In this document: one piece after another, positions 10,560 through 20,290 of the stretch
Layout: each line of letters begins with the position of its first letter
Position numbering within the stretch: position 1 is the stretch's first letter
Origin: Pseudomonas inefficax
GTDB lineage: Bacteria > Pseudomonadota > Gammaproteobacteria > Pseudomonadales > Pseudomonadaceae
DNA length: 64,000 bases
Assembly: GCF_900277125.1 (NCBI RefSeq)
Contig: NZ_OPYN01000175.1
Location: forward strand, 1-64,000
Direction: 5' to 3'
Program-made: the position numbers and the translations under genes
Notes under the pieces: generated by a model
Database searches by the model: none
Seen by the model: only the letters and a program-made list of their open reading frames with translations
Told to the model about the DNA's origin: nothing

Positions 10560-11222
10560 ATGCTTCGTCCACGCCACTTGATGATTTTCGCCCTGGCCGC
10601 CGCTGCCCTCTATCTATATGCACTGGCCAGCGACAACACCCTGCTCGCCCTGCTGGCCAAACCGATCCCGGTACTGGCCCTGATCGCCTGGCTGCGCAGC
10701 GTTCCCGCCACACCTTATCGCCGCTGGATCACCCTCGGTCTGGCACTCTCGGTACTCGGCGACATCCTGCTGGCTATCCCCGCCGACCTCTTCGTGTTCG
10801 GCCTGGTCGCATTCCTCTTTGCCCACCTGGCCTATCTGCGCGCGTACTGCGGTACAACCTTGCGCTACGCCCTACCCGCACTCCTGTTCAGTGTCATCAC
10901 CGGCATCACCCTGTTCAGCGTACTCGCCAGCCACGGCCTCGGCCCACTACTGATCCCGGTGGCGCTGTATGCCCTGGCCATCAGCGCCATGCTTTGGCGC
11001 GCCCTGGCCTGCGGCGGGCTGGCCGCACTTGGCGCCTGCCTGTTCGTAATGTCCGACAGCCTGATCGGCATCGACCGCTTCGTCAGCCCGTTCACCATCG
11101 CGCCGTACCTGATCATCCTCACCTACTGGCTCGGCCAGTGGGCGATCGCTTCATCAGCCAGCCATCGCTCGATCGATAAAATATTGACCCAGAGCGGGGC
11201 GAACGGTGTCGGAAGCTGCTAG
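10560..11222 (+). CDS. Lysoplasmalogenase-like (YhhN/TMEM86) membrane protein
   Basis: Integral membrane protein of 220 residues with about eight hydrophobic segments. It has the YhhN-family pattern of two conserved acidic stretches: GLALSVLGDILLAIP near residue 60 and CLFVMSDSLIGIDRF near residue 160. TMEM86 relatives hydrolyse the vinyl ether bond of lysoplasmalogen; the bacterial role is uncertain. The ATG at 10560 has AAGGA six bases upstream; an in-frame ATG at 10527 lacks this. It is followed by the AT-rich control region of nuo. Confidence 0.85.
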   Translation: MLRPRHLMIFALAAAALYLYALASDNTLLALLAKPIPVLALIAWLRSVPATPYRRWITLGLALSVLGDILLAIPADLFVFGLVAFLFAHLAYLRAYCGTTLRYALPALLFSVITGITLFSVLASHGLGPLLIPVALYALAISAMLWRALACGGLAALGACLFVMSDSLIGIDRFVSPFTIAPYLIILTYWLGQWAIASSASHRSIDKILTQSGANGVGSC

Positions 11223-11311
11223 AACAGGCGTTTTTGGCATTTGCAAGTAGGGGGAATCGCCAGATGAACTTTACAAGACGCAGAACAGGAGAAATATCAG
11301 GCATCGGGTCA

Positions 11312-11330
11312 AATGATATTAATTATCATT
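11312..11330 (+). promoter_or_regulatory. Fur-like box in the nuo upstream region
   Basis: AATGATATTAATTATCATT is a 19-bp palindrome (7-bp arms AATGATA and TATCATT) close to the Fur consensus. It lies 276 bases before nuoA in a 383-base AT-rich gap (11223-11605) that holds no gene and presumably the nuo promoter. No clear -35/-10 pair could be assigned in that gap. Iron control is inference. Confidence 0.5.
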
Positions 11331-11605
11331 ACGAAACTTGCAATTCGTTACCCCCTGCAAGAAACATAATTAACAAAACCGCACGCAATGCCCGAATCTC
11401 AAGGCTTTCAGCCAGTTACGAGCAGGTTTTGTACTTAATCCTACGAATAAATTTGCGACAGAAATTTTACTTGCACCGGGTTTACCCATAAAATCAGCGC
11501 GATTGATTCAGCTGCGACATTTGGTCACTGCATGTGCGACACCAGGTCGCCGCTCTACACTTATTTCAGACTGCAGAGCTGGGTCTCTGTATAAGGATCT
11601 CTAGC

Positions 11606-12019
11606 ATGTCCGATTCGGCAGGACTCATCGCCCACAACTGGGGCTTTGCCATCTTCCTCCTGGGTGTCGTCGGCCTGTGCGCCTTCATGCTCGGCCTGTC
11701 CAGCCTGCTCGGTAGCAAGGCATGGGGCCGTGCCAAGAACGAACCCTTCGAATCCGGCATGCTGCCCGTCGGCAGCGCCCGCCTGCGCCTGTCCGCCAAA
11801 TTCTATCTGGTCGCGATGCTGTTCGTGATCTTCGATATCGAAGCCCTCTTTCTCTTTGCATGGTCTGTGTCCGTCCGCGAAAGCGGCTGGACCGGATTCG
11901 TCGAAGCACTCGTTTTCATAGCAATTCTGTTGGCTGGTCTTGTCTACCTATGGCGCGTCGGGGCACTTGATTGGGCTCCCGAAGGTCGCCGCAAGCGGCA
12001 AGCGAAGCTGAAACAATGA
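11606..12019 (+). CDS. nuoA: NADH-quinone oxidoreductase subunit A
   Basis: Small membrane subunit of respiratory complex I, at the junction of the membrane and peripheral arms. The 137-residue protein has three hydrophobic segments and the conserved loop KNEPFESGMLPVG followed by FDIEALFLFAW. The ATG at 11606 has AAGGA upstream and gives the standard N terminus; the upstream in-frame ATG at 11534 is not needed. First gene of the nuo operon; nuoB follows after nine bases. Confidence 0.97.
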   Translation: MSDSAGLIAHNWGFAIFLLGVVGLCAFMLGLSSLLGSKAWGRAKNEPFESGMLPVGSARLRLSAKFYLVAMLFVIFDIEALFLFAWSVSVRESGWTGFVEALVFIAILLAGLVYLWRVGALDWAPEGRRKRQAKLKQ

Positions 12020-12028
12020 GGCTTTGGC

Positions 12029-12706
12029 ATGCAATACAATCTCACCAGAATCGATCCGGATGCGCCCAACGAGCAGTACCCGGTCGGTGAACGGGAAACC
12101 GTCACCGATCAACTGCTGGAGGACCAGGTCCACAAGAACATCTTCATGGGCAAGCTCGAAGATGTGCTGCGTGGCGCGGTCAACTGGGGTCGCAAGAACT
12201 CCCTCTGGCCGTACAACTTCGGCCTGTCCTGCTGCTACGTGGAAATGACCACGGCCTTCACGGCACCCCACGACATCGCCCGCTTCGGCGCCGAAGTCAT
12301 CCGGGCCTCGCCGCGTCAGGCCGACTTCATGGTCATCGCCGGTACCTGCTTCGTGAAGATGGCGCCGATCATCCAGCGCCTGTACGAGCAGATGCTCGAG
12401 CCCAAATGGGTCATCTCCATGGGTTCGTGCGCCAACTCCGGCGGCATGTACGACATCTACTCGGTCGTTCAGGGGGTCGACAAGTTCCTCCCCGTGGACG
12501 TCTATGTGCCCGGCTGCCCGCCACGCCCTGAGGCTTTCCTGCAAGGCTTGATGCTGCTGCAGGAGTCGATCGGCCAAGAACGACGCCCGCTTTCCTGGGT
12601 TGTTGGTGATCAAGGTATTTACCGTGCCGAGATGCCAGCCCAGAAAGACCTGCGTCGTGAGCAGCGCATTGCAGTAACCAACCTGCGCAGCCCCGACGAA
12701 GTCTGA
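12029..12706 (+). CDS. nuoB: NADH-quinone oxidoreductase subunit B
   Basis: Carries iron-sulfur cluster N2, which passes electrons to quinone. The 225 residues include the adjacent cysteines of LSCCYVEM and the further cysteines in GTCFVKMAP and VPGCPPRPEA. It lies in the connecting arm of complex I with NuoCD and NuoI. A 78-base gap to nuoCD follows. Confidence 0.98.
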   Translation: MQYNLTRIDPDAPNEQYPVGERETVTDQLLEDQVHKNIFMGKLEDVLRGAVNWGRKNSLWPYNFGLSCCYVEMTTAFTAPHDIARFGAEVIRASPRQADFMVIAGTCFVKMAPIIQRLYEQMLEPKWVISMGSCANSGGMYDIYSVVQGVDKFLPVDVYVPGCPPRPEAFLQGLMLLQESIGQERRPLSWVVGDQGIYRAEMPAQKDLRREQRIAVTNLRSPDEV

Positions 12707-12784
12707 TCCAGCGACCTGCCGCCCGCTCCCCTGGAGCCGGCGGCCTGGCTTCATTCTTAACGTTGACCCAAAGCGACCGAGACC

Positions 12785-14566
12785 ATGACAGCGGACAACG
12801 CTATTTTCATTCCGCCTTACAAGGCTGACGACCAGGATGTGGTCGTCGAACTGCACAACCGTTTTGGCGCCGAAGCATTTGTCGCCCAGGAAACCCGCAC
12901 CGGCATGCCCGTGCTGTGGGTCAAGCGCGAGCAACTCAAGGAAGTGCTCAGCTTCCTGCGCGGCGTAGCCAAACCGTACAGCATGCTGTACGACCTGCAC
13001 GGCGTCGACGAGCGCCTGCGCACCCAGCGCCGCGGCCTGCCAGCCGCCGACTTCAGCGTGTTCTACCACCTGCTGTCGATCGAGCGTAACAGCGACGTGA
13101 TGATCAAGGTGTCGCTCAGCGAAGGCGACCTGAACCTGCCGAGCGTGACCGGTATCTGGCCGAACGCCAACTGGTACGAGCGCGAAGTCTGGGACATGTT
13201 CGGCATCGACTTTGCCGGCCACCCGCACCTCAGCCGCATCATGATGCCGCCCACCTGGGAAGGCCACCCGCTGCGCAAGGACTACCCGGCCCGCGCCACC
13301 GAGTTCGATCCGTACAGCCTGACCCTGGCCAAGCAGCAGCTTGAAGAGGAATCGGCACGCTTCAACCCGGAAGCCTGGGGCATGAAGCGCCAGGGCGCCA
13401 ACGAGGACTACATGTTCCTCAACCTCGGCCCCAACCACCCTTCCGCGCACGGCGCCTTCCGTATCGTCCTGCAGCTGGACGGTGAAGAGATCGTCGACTG
13501 CGTGCCGGACATCGGCTACCACCACCGTGGCGCCGAGAAAATGGCCGAGCGCCAGTCCTGGCACAGCTTCATCCCCTACACCGACCGTATCGACTACCTC
13601 GGCGGGGTAATGAACAACCTGCCGTACGTGCTCGCCGTCGAGAAGCTGGCCGGCATCAAGGTGCCACAGAAGGTCGACACCATCCGCGTGATGCTGGCCG
13701 AGTTCTTCCGTATCACCAGCCACCTGCTGTTCCTGGGTACCTACATCCAGGACGTCGGCGCCATGACTCCGGTGTTCTTCACCTTCACCGACCGCCAGCG
13801 CGCCTACACCGTGATCGAAGCGATCACCGGCTTCCGCCTGCACCCGGCCTGGTACCGCATCGGTGGCGTTGCCCACGACCTGCCGCGCGGCTGGGACAAG
13901 CTGGTCAAGGACTTCGTCGAATGGCTGCCCAAGCGCCTCGACGAGTACGAAAAGGCTGCCCTGCAGAACAGCATCCTCAAGGGCCGTACCATCGGCGTTG
14001 CCGCGTACAACACCAAGGAAGCGCTGGCCTGGGGTACCACCGGTGCCGGTCTGCGTGCCACCGGTTGCGACTTCGACCTGCGTAAAGCCCGCCCCTACTC
14101 CGGCTACGAGAACTTCGAGTTCGAAGTGCCGCTGGCCCACAACGGCGATGCCTACGATCGCTGCATGGTCCGTGTCGAGGAAATGCGCCAGAGTATCCGC
14201 ATCATCGACCAGTGCCTGCGCAACATGCCGGAAGGCCCGTACAAGGCGGACCACCCGCTGACCACGCCGCCGCCGAAAGAGCGCACCCTGCAGCACATCG
14301 AAACCCTGATCACGCACTTCCTGCAAGTCTCGTGGGGCCCGGTCATGCCGGCCAACGAGTCGTTCCAGATGATCGAGGCGACCAAGGGCATCAACAGTTA
14401 CTACCTGACGAGCGATGGCGGCACCATGAGCTACCGCACCCGGATCCGTACCCCGAGCTACCCGCACCTGCAGCAGATCCCTTCGGTGATCAAAGGCAGC
14501 ATGGTCGCCGACCTCATTGCGTACCTGGGCAGTATCGACTTCGTTATGGCTGACGTGGACCGCTAA
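12785..14566 (+). CDS. nuoC: NADH-quinone oxidoreductase fused subunits C and D
   Basis: A 593-residue fusion: the NuoC (30 kDa) part covers about residues 1-190, with WYEREVWDMFGIDFAGHPHL, and the NuoD (49 kDa) part follows from about 200, with LGPNHPSAHGAFRI, IGYHHRGAEK and the C-terminal DFVMADVDR. NuoD shapes the quinone pocket next to cluster N2. Such fusion is normal in gamma-proteobacteria including Pseudomonas and E. coli. Stop and nuoE start are two bases apart. Also named nuoCD. Confidence 0.98.
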   Translation: MTADNAIFIPPYKADDQDVVVELHNRFGAEAFVAQETRTGMPVLWVKREQLKEVLSFLRGVAKPYSMLYDLHGVDERLRTQRRGLPAADFSVFYHLLSIERNSDVMIKVSLSEGDLNLPSVTGIWPNANWYEREVWDMFGIDFAGHPHLSRIMMPPTWEGHPLRKDYPARATEFDPYSLTLAKQQLEEESARFNPEAWGMKRQGANEDYMFLNLGPNHPSAHGAFRIVLQLDGEEIVDCVPDIGYHHRGAEKMAERQSWHSFIPYTDRIDYLGGVMNNLPYVLAVEKLAGIKVPQKVDTIRVMLAEFFRITSHLLFLGTYIQDVGAMTPVFFTFTDRQRAYTVIEAITGFRLHPAWYRIGGVAHDLPRGWDKLVKDFVEWLPKRLDEYEKAALQNSILKGRTIGVAAYNTKEALAWGTTGAGLRATGCDFDLRKARPYSGYENFEFEVPLAHNGDAYDRCMVRVEEMRQSIRIIDQCLRNMPEGPYKADHPLTTPPPKERTLQHIETLITHFLQVSWGPVMPANESFQMIEATKGINSYYLTSDGGTMSYRTRIRTPSYPHLQQIPSVIKGSMVADLIAYLGSIDFVMADVDR

Positions 14567-14568
14567 GC

Positions 14569-15066
14569 ATGAACAGCACGCTTATCCAGACAGACCGTTT
14601 CGCCCTGAGCGAAACCGAGCGCTCGGCCATCGAGCACGAAATGCATCACTACGAGGACCCGCGCGCGGCGTCCATCGAAGCCCTGAAGATCGTCCAGAAG
14701 GAACGTGGCTGGGTGCCGGATGGCGCCATCCATGCCATCGGCGAAGTGCTGGGCATCCCGGCCAGCGACGTCGAAGGCGTGGCCACCTTCTACAGCCAGA
14801 TCTTCCGTCAGCCGGTCGGCCGCCACATCATCCGCGTGTGCGACAGCATGGTCTGCTACATCGGCGGCCACGAGTCGGTAGTCAGCCAGATCCAGAGCGA
14901 ACTGGGCATCGGCCTCGGCCAGACCACCGCCGACGGCCGTTTCACCCTGCTGCCGGTGTGCTGCCTGGGCAACTGCGACAAGGCCCCGGCACTGATGATC
15001 GACGACGACACCTTCGGTGACGTGCAGCCGGCTGGCGTTTCCAAACTGCTGGAGGGTTACGTATGA
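14569..15066 (+). CDS. nuoE: NADH-quinone oxidoreductase subunit E
   Basis: Thioredoxin-fold subunit of the NADH dehydrogenase module, binding the [2Fe-2S] cluster N1a. The 165 residues show the four ligands as CDSMVC and CCLGNC. It overlaps nuoF by four bases (ATGA), so the two are probably translationally coupled. Confidence 0.98.
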   Translation: MNSTLIQTDRFALSETERSAIEHEMHHYEDPRAASIEALKIVQKERGWVPDGAIHAIGEVLGIPASDVEGVATFYSQIFRQPVGRHIIRVCDSMVCYIGGHESVVSQIQSELGIGLGQTTADGRFTLLPVCCLGNCDKAPALMIDDDTFGDVQPAGVSKLLEGYV

Positions 15067-16427
15067 CCATTACTTCCTTCGGCCCGGCCAACCGCATTGC
15101 GCGTACCGCCGAAACCCATCCGCTGACCTGGCGCCTGCGTGATGACGGCGAGCCGGTCTGGCTGGCCGAGTACGAGTCGAAGAACGGCTATGCTGCCGCG
15201 CGCAAGGCGCTGGCGCAGATGTCCGCCGACGACATCGTGCAAAGCGTCAAGGACTCCGGCCTCAAGGGCCGTGGTGGCGCGGGCTTCCCCACTGGCGTGA
15301 AGTGGGGCCTGATGCCCAAAGACGAATCCATGAACATCCGCTACCTGCTGTGCAACGCGGACGAAATGGAGCCGAACACCTGGAAGGACCGCATGCTGAT
15401 GGAGCAACAGCCCCATCTGCTGGTCGAGGGCATGCTGATCAGCGCCCGCGCCCTGAAGGCCTACCGGGGCTACATCTTCCTGCGTGGCGAATACACCACC
15501 GCAGCAAAAAACCTTAACCGCGCCATCGAGGAAGCCAAGGCCGCCGGCCTGCTGGGCAAGAATATCCTCGGCAGCGGTTTCGATTTCGAGCTGTTCGTGC
15601 ACACCGGTGCCGGCCGCTACATCTGTGGTGAAGAAACCGCACTGATCAACTCGCTGGAAGGCCGCCGCGCCAACCCGCGCTCCAAGCCGCCCTTCCCTGC
15701 CGCCGTGGGCGTGTGGGGCAAGCCGACTTGCGTGAACAACGTCGAAACCCTGTGCAACGTTCCGGCCATCGTCGCCAACGGCAACGACTGGTACAAGTCG
15801 CTGGCCCGCGAAGGCAGCGAAGACCACGGCACCAAGCTGATGGGCTTCTCCGGCAAGGTGAAGAACCCGGGCCTGTGGGAACTGCCGTTCGGCGTCACCG
15901 CCCGCGAGCTGTTCGAAGACTACGCCGGTGGCATGCGCGACGGCTTCAAGCTCAAGTGCTGGCAGCCAGGCGGCGCCGGTACCGGCTTCCTGCTGCCCGA
16001 GCACCTCGACGCGCAGATGTACGCCGGCGGCATCGCCAAGGTCGGCACCCGTATGGGTACCGGTCTGGCCATGGCGGTGGACGACAGCATCAACATGGTT
16101 TCGCTGCTGCGCAACATGGAAGAGTTCTTCGCCCGCGAGTCGTGCGGCTGGTGCACCCCATGCCGTGACGGCCTGCCGTGGAGCGTGAAGATGTTGCGCG
16201 CACTGGAAAAAGGCCAGGGCCGCGCCGAAGACATCGAGACGCTGCTGGGGCTGGTCAACTTCCTCGGCCCAGGCCGTACCTTCTGTGCTCACGCACCGGG
16301 TGCCGTCGAGCCATTGGGCAGTGCCATCAAATACTTCCGCTCGGAATTCGAGGCCGGTGTCGCTCCAGCTGGTGCTGGCGATGCGCTGCGTCCGAACCTG
16401 GCAAAGCCGATCGTGGTCGGCGCATAA
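15063..16427 (+). CDS. nuoF: NADH-quinone oxidoreductase subunit F
   Basis: NADH- and FMN-binding subunit that receives electrons from NADH. The 454 residues hold the glycine-rich GRGGAGFPTG for NADH/FMN near residue 65 and the [4Fe-4S] N3 ligands in SCGWCTPC near residue 360, with a later Cys in TFCAHAPG. The start overlaps the nuoE stop. A 133-base gap follows before nuoG. Confidence 0.98.
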   Translation: MTITSFGPANRIARTAETHPLTWRLRDDGEPVWLAEYESKNGYAAARKALAQMSADDIVQSVKDSGLKGRGGAGFPTGVKWGLMPKDESMNIRYLLCNADEMEPNTWKDRMLMEQQPHLLVEGMLISARALKAYRGYIFLRGEYTTAAKNLNRAIEEAKAAGLLGKNILGSGFDFELFVHTGAGRYICGEETALINSLEGRRANPRSKPPFPAAVGVWGKPTCVNNVETLCNVPAIVANGNDWYKSLAREGSEDHGTKLMGFSGKVKNPGLWELPFGVTARELFEDYAGGMRDGFKLKCWQPGGAGTGFLLPEHLDAQMYAGGIAKVGTRMGTGLAMAVDDSINMVSLLRNMEEFFARESCGWCTPCRDGLPWSVKMLRALEKGQGRAEDIETLLGLVNFLGPGRTFCAHAPGAVEPLGSAIKYFRSEFEAGVAPAGAGDALRPNLAKPIVVGA

Positions 16428-16439
16428 CAAGATGATTGA

Positions 16440-16541
16440 GGCGGGTGGTCCGTGCCACTCGCCAGCTTGCCGGCCGGCCCGAGAAATCGCGGCGTGTCGC
16501 AAGCTCACCGATTTCCATTAGCCACGCCCGCTCACGCGGGC
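16440..16541 (+). other. Two hairpins in the nuoF-nuoG gap
   Basis: The longest gap inside the nuo operon (16428-16560) holds no gene. A hairpin lies at 16440-16463 (GGCGGGTGG with CCACTCGCC, one G-U pair, 6-base loop) and another at 16526-16541 (GCCCGC, TCAC, GCGGGC). Neither has a T tract, so they are not simple terminators. They may be RNA processing or stability sites. Confidence 0.45.
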
Positions 16542-16560
16542 CAACGAAGAACTTTGAACA

Positions 16561-19275
16561 ATGGCCACTATCCACGTAGACGGCAAAGCGCTCGAAGTCA
16601 ACGGTGCAGACAACCTGTTACAGGCCTGTCTGTCGCTCGGCCTCGACATCCCTTATTTCTGCTGGCACCCGGCGCTCGGTAGCGTTGGCGCCTGCCGGCA
16701 GTGCGCGGTCAAGCAGTACACCGACGAGAACGACACCCGTGGTCGTATCGTCATGTCCTGCATGACCCCTGCCTCCGACGGCACCTGGATCTCCATCGAC
16801 GATGAAGAGTCCAAGGCGTTCCGCGCCAGCGTCGTCGAATGGCTGATGACCAACCACCCGCACGACTGCCCAGTGTGCGAGGAAGGCGGTCACTGCCACC
16901 TGCAGGACATGACGGTAATGACCGGCCACAACGAGCGCCGCTACCGTTTCACCAAGCGTACCCACCAGAACCAGGACCTCGGCCCGTTCATCGCCCATGA
17001 GATGAACCGCTGCATCGCCTGCTACCGCTGCGTGCGCTACTACAAGGACTATGCCGGTGGTACCGACCTGGGCGTGTACGGCGCCCACGACAACGTGTAC
17101 TTCGGCCGCGTCGAAGACGGCGTGCTGGAAAGCGAGTTCTCCGGCAACCTGACCGAGGTCTGCCCGACCGGCGTATTCACCGACAAGACCCACTCCGAGC
17201 GCTACAACCGCAAGTGGGACATGCAGTTCGCCCCGAGCATCTGCCATGGCTGCTCCAGCGGCTGCAACATCAGCCCGGGCGAGCGCTACGGCGAACTGCG
17301 TCGCATCGAAAACCGCTTCAACGGTTCGGTCAACCAGTACTTCCTGTGCGACCGTGGCCGCTTCGGCTATGGCTACGTCAACCGCAAGGATCGCCCACGC
17401 CAGCCACAGCTGGCCGACGGCACCAAGCTGGGCCTGGACGCCGCCCTGGACAAGGCCGCCGACCTGCTGCGCGGGCGTACCATCGTCGGTATCGGCTCGC
17501 CACGCGCCAGCCTCGAGAGCAACTACGGCCTGCGTGAACTGGTGGGTGCCGAGTACTTCTACTCGGGCATGGAAGCCGGCGAACTGGCCCGCGTACGCCT
17601 GGCCCTGAACGTGCTGAACAACAGCCCGCTGCCGGTGCCGACCCTGCGCGATATCGAAGACCACGACGCCGTGTTCGTGCTCGGTGAAGACCTGACCCAG
17701 ACCGCTGCCCGTGTCGCACTGGCGGTGCGCCAGGCCACCAAGGGCAAGGCCGAGGCCATGGCCGAAGCCATGAAGGTGCAGCCGTGGCTCGACGCCGCCG
17801 TGAAGAACATCGGCCAGCACGCACTGTACCCGCTGTTCATCGCTTCGCTGGCTGAAACCAAGCTGGACGACGTCGCCGAAGAGTGCGTGCACGCCGCCCC
17901 CGCCGACCTGGCCCGTATCGGTTTCGCCGTGGCCCACGCCATCGACGCCAGCGCCCCTGCCGTCGAAGGCCTGGACGCCGAAGCGAAAGCTCTGGCCCAG
18001 CGTATCGCCGACGCCCTGGTCGCGGCCAAACGCCCGCTGGTCGTAGCCGGTACCTCGCTGGCCGACCCGGCGCTGATCGAAGCCGCCGCCAACATCGCCA
18101 AGGCGTTGAAGCTGCGCGAGAAGAACGGCTCGCTGAGCCTGGTGGTGCCTGAAGCCAACAGCCTCGGCCTGGCCATGCTCGGTGGCGAGTCGGTCGATGC
18201 CGCGCTGGACGCAGTCATCAGCGGCAAGGCCGACGCCATCGTCGTGCTGGAAAACGACCTGTACGCCCGCGTACCGGCCGCCAAGGTCGATGCAGCCCTG
18301 GCCGCAGCCAAGGTAGTGATCGTTGCCGACCACTCGAAAACCCCGACTGTCGACCGCGCCCACCTGGTGCTGCCGGCCGCCTCGTTCGCCGAAGGCGACG
18401 GCACCCTGGTCAGCCAGGAAGGCCGTGCCCAGCGCTTCTTCCAGGTGTTCGACCCGCAGTACCTGGACAGCAGCATCCAGATCCACGAAGGCTGGCGCTG
18501 GATGCACGCCCTGCGTGCCACCCTGCTGAACAAGCCGGTCGACTGGACCCAACTGGACCACGTCACCAGCGCCTGCGCCGAAGCCGCGCCGCAACTGGCC
18601 GGCATCGTCAACGCTGCGCCAAGCGCCGCGTTCCGCATCAAGGGCATGAAACTGGCCCGCGAGCCGCTGCGCTACTCCGGCCGTACCGCCATGCGCGCCA
18701 ATATCAGCGTGCACGAGCCGCGTACCCCGCAAGACAAGGACACCGCGTTCGCCTTCTCCATGGAAGGCTACTCGGGTTCGGCCGAACCGCGCCAGCAGGT
18801 GCCGTTCGCCTGGTCGCCGGGCTGGAACTCGCCGCAGGCCTGGAACAAGTTCCAGGACGAGGTCGGTGGCCACCTGCGTGCCGGTGACCCGGGCGTACGC
18901 CTGATCGAATCGCAAGGCGACCGCCTGCACTGGTTCAACGCCATTCCGGGCGCCTTCAACCCGGCCCGTGGCACCTGGACTGCCGTGCCGTTCTTCCACC
19001 TGTTCGGCAGCGAAGAAAGCTCCTCGCGCGCCGCCCCGGTACAAACGCGCATTCCGGCAGCCTACGTGGCCCTGGCCAAGTCCGAAGCCGACCGCCTGGG
19101 CGTCAACGACGGTGCCCTGCTGAGCCTGACCGTGGCCGGTGTGGCTCTGCGTCTGCCGCTGCGTATCAATGAACAGCTGGGCGCTGGCCTGGTCGCGTTG
19201 CCGAAAGGCCTGGCTGGCATTCCGCCTGCCATCTTCGGTGCATCCGTCGAAGGTCTGCAGGAGGCAGCACAATGA
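16561..19275 (+). CDS. nuoG: NADH-quinone oxidoreductase subunit G
   Basis: Large iron-sulfur subunit of the NADH module. The 904 residues start with a ferredoxin-like [2Fe-2S] domain (CWHPALGSVGACRQCAV), then HDCPVCEEGGHC and CIACYRCVRYY for further clusters, then the molybdopterin-oxidoreductase-like domain. The extra N7 cluster motif is complete: C-x2-C-x3-C-x27-C, from CHGCSSGC to FLC (about residues 228-262), as in E. coli. Overlaps nuoH by four bases. Confidence 0.98.
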   Translation: MATIHVDGKALEVNGADNLLQACLSLGLDIPYFCWHPALGSVGACRQCAVKQYTDENDTRGRIVMSCMTPASDGTWISIDDEESKAFRASVVEWLMTNHPHDCPVCEEGGHCHLQDMTVMTGHNERRYRFTKRTHQNQDLGPFIAHEMNRCIACYRCVRYYKDYAGGTDLGVYGAHDNVYFGRVEDGVLESEFSGNLTEVCPTGVFTDKTHSERYNRKWDMQFAPSICHGCSSGCNISPGERYGELRRIENRFNGSVNQYFLCDRGRFGYGYVNRKDRPRQPQLADGTKLGLDAALDKAADLLRGRTIVGIGSPRASLESNYGLRELVGAEYFYSGMEAGELARVRLALNVLNNSPLPVPTLRDIEDHDAVFVLGEDLTQTAARVALAVRQATKGKAEAMAEAMKVQPWLDAAVKNIGQHALYPLFIASLAETKLDDVAEECVHAAPADLARIGFAVAHAIDASAPAVEGLDAEAKALAQRIADALVAAKRPLVVAGTSLADPALIEAAANIAKALKLREKNGSLSLVVPEANSLGLAMLGGESVDAALDAVISGKADAIVVLENDLYARVPAAKVDAALAAAKVVIVADHSKTPTVDRAHLVLPAASFAEGDGTLVSQEGRAQRFFQVFDPQYLDSSIQIHEGWRWMHALRATLLNKPVDWTQLDHVTSACAEAAPQLAGIVNAAPSAAFRIKGMKLAREPLRYSGRTAMRANISVHEPRTPQDKDTAFAFSMEGYSGSAEPRQQVPFAWSPGWNSPQAWNKFQDEVGGHLRAGDPGVRLIESQGDRLHWFNAIPGAFNPARGTWTAVPFFHLFGSEESSSRAAPVQTRIPAAYVALAKSEADRLGVNDGALLSLTVAGVALRLPLRINEQLGAGLVALPKGLAGIPPAIFGASVEGLQEAAQ

Positions 19276-20279
19276 GCTGGTTCACCCCCGAAGTGATCGA
19301 TGTGATCCTCACCGTGCTGCGGGCCATCGTGGTCCTGCTGGCGGTGGTGGTCTGCGGCGCGCTGCTCAGCTTCGTCGAGCGCCGCCTGCTGGGCTGGTGG
19401 CAGGACCGTTACGGTCCGAACCGCGTCGGCCCGTTCGGCATGTTCCAGATCGCTGCCGACATGCTGAAGATGTTCTTCAAGGAAGACTGGAACCCGCCCT
19501 TCGTCGACCGCGTGATCTTCACCCTGGCACCGGTAGTGGCCATGAGCGCCCTGCTGATCGCCTTCGTGGTCATCCCGATCACCCCGACCTGGGGCGTCGC
19601 CGACCTGAACATCGGCCTGCTGTTCTTCTTCGCCATGGCCGGCCTGTCGGTCTACGCGGTGCTGTTCGCCGGCTGGTCGTCGAACAACAAGTACGCCCTG
19701 CTGGGCAGCTTGCGTGCCTCGGCGCAGACCGTGTCGTACGAAGTGTTCCTGGGCCTGGCGCTGATGGGCGTGGTGGTGCAGGTGGGTTCGTTCAACATGC
19801 GCGACATCGTTGAATACCAGGCCCAGAACCTGTGGTTCATCATTCCGCAGTTCTTCGGCTTCTGCACCTTCTTCATCGCTGGCGTCGCCGTGACTCACCG
19901 TCACCCGTTCGACCAGCCAGAAGCGGAACAGGAACTGGCCGACGGCTACCACATCGAGTATGCCGGCATGAAATGGGGCATGTTCTTCGTCGGTGAGTAC
20001 ATCGGCATCATCCTCATCTCGGCGCTGCTGGTAACCCTGTTCTTCGGCGGCTGGCACGGCCCGTTCGGCATCCTGCCGCAACTGTCGTTCCTGTGGTTCG
20101 CACTGAAGACCGCGTTCTTCATCATGCTGTTCATCCTGCTGCGCGCCTCGATCCCGCGCCCACGCTATGACCAGGTGATGGACTTCAGCTGGAAGTTCTG
20201 CCTGCCGCTGACCCTGATCAATTTGCTGGTGACCGCTGCGATCGTGCTCTACAACACGCCAGCCGTCGCGGCCCAGTGA
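19272..20279 (+). CDS. nuoH: NADH-quinone oxidoreductase subunit H
   Basis: Membrane subunit forming the quinone entry channel beside NuoB and NuoCD. The 335 residues have about eight membrane helices and the family stretches ERRLLGWWQDRYGPNRVGP and AGVAVTHRHPFDQPEAEQEL, the latter with conserved acidic residues. Overlaps the nuoG stop by four bases; nuoI follows after 11. Confidence 0.98.
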   Translation: MSWFTPEVIDVILTVLRAIVVLLAVVVCGALLSFVERRLLGWWQDRYGPNRVGPFGMFQIAADMLKMFFKEDWNPPFVDRVIFTLAPVVAMSALLIAFVVIPITPTWGVADLNIGLLFFFAMAGLSVYAVLFAGWSSNNKYALLGSLRASAQTVSYEVFLGLALMGVVVQVGSFNMRDIVEYQAQNLWFIIPQFFGFCTFFIAGVAVTHRHPFDQPEAEQELADGYHIEYAGMKWGMFFVGEYIGIILISALLVTLFFGGWHGPFGILPQLSFLWFALKTAFFIMLFILLRASIPRPRYDQVMDFSWKFCLPLTLINLLVTAAIVLYNTPAVAAQ

Positions 20280-20290
20280 GGATTTGACCC

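Noticed and set aside
11401..11500. A sigma-70 promoter for nuoA
   Set aside because: TTGTAC and TTGCAC candidates have only 12-base spacers to the nearest AT-rich hexamers, so no pair was good enough.
11948..14467. 839-codon open frame on the minus strand opposite nuoB and nuoCD
   Set aside because: It is the mirror of highly conserved nuo genes in GC-rich DNA; the peptide is low-complexity and has no family features.
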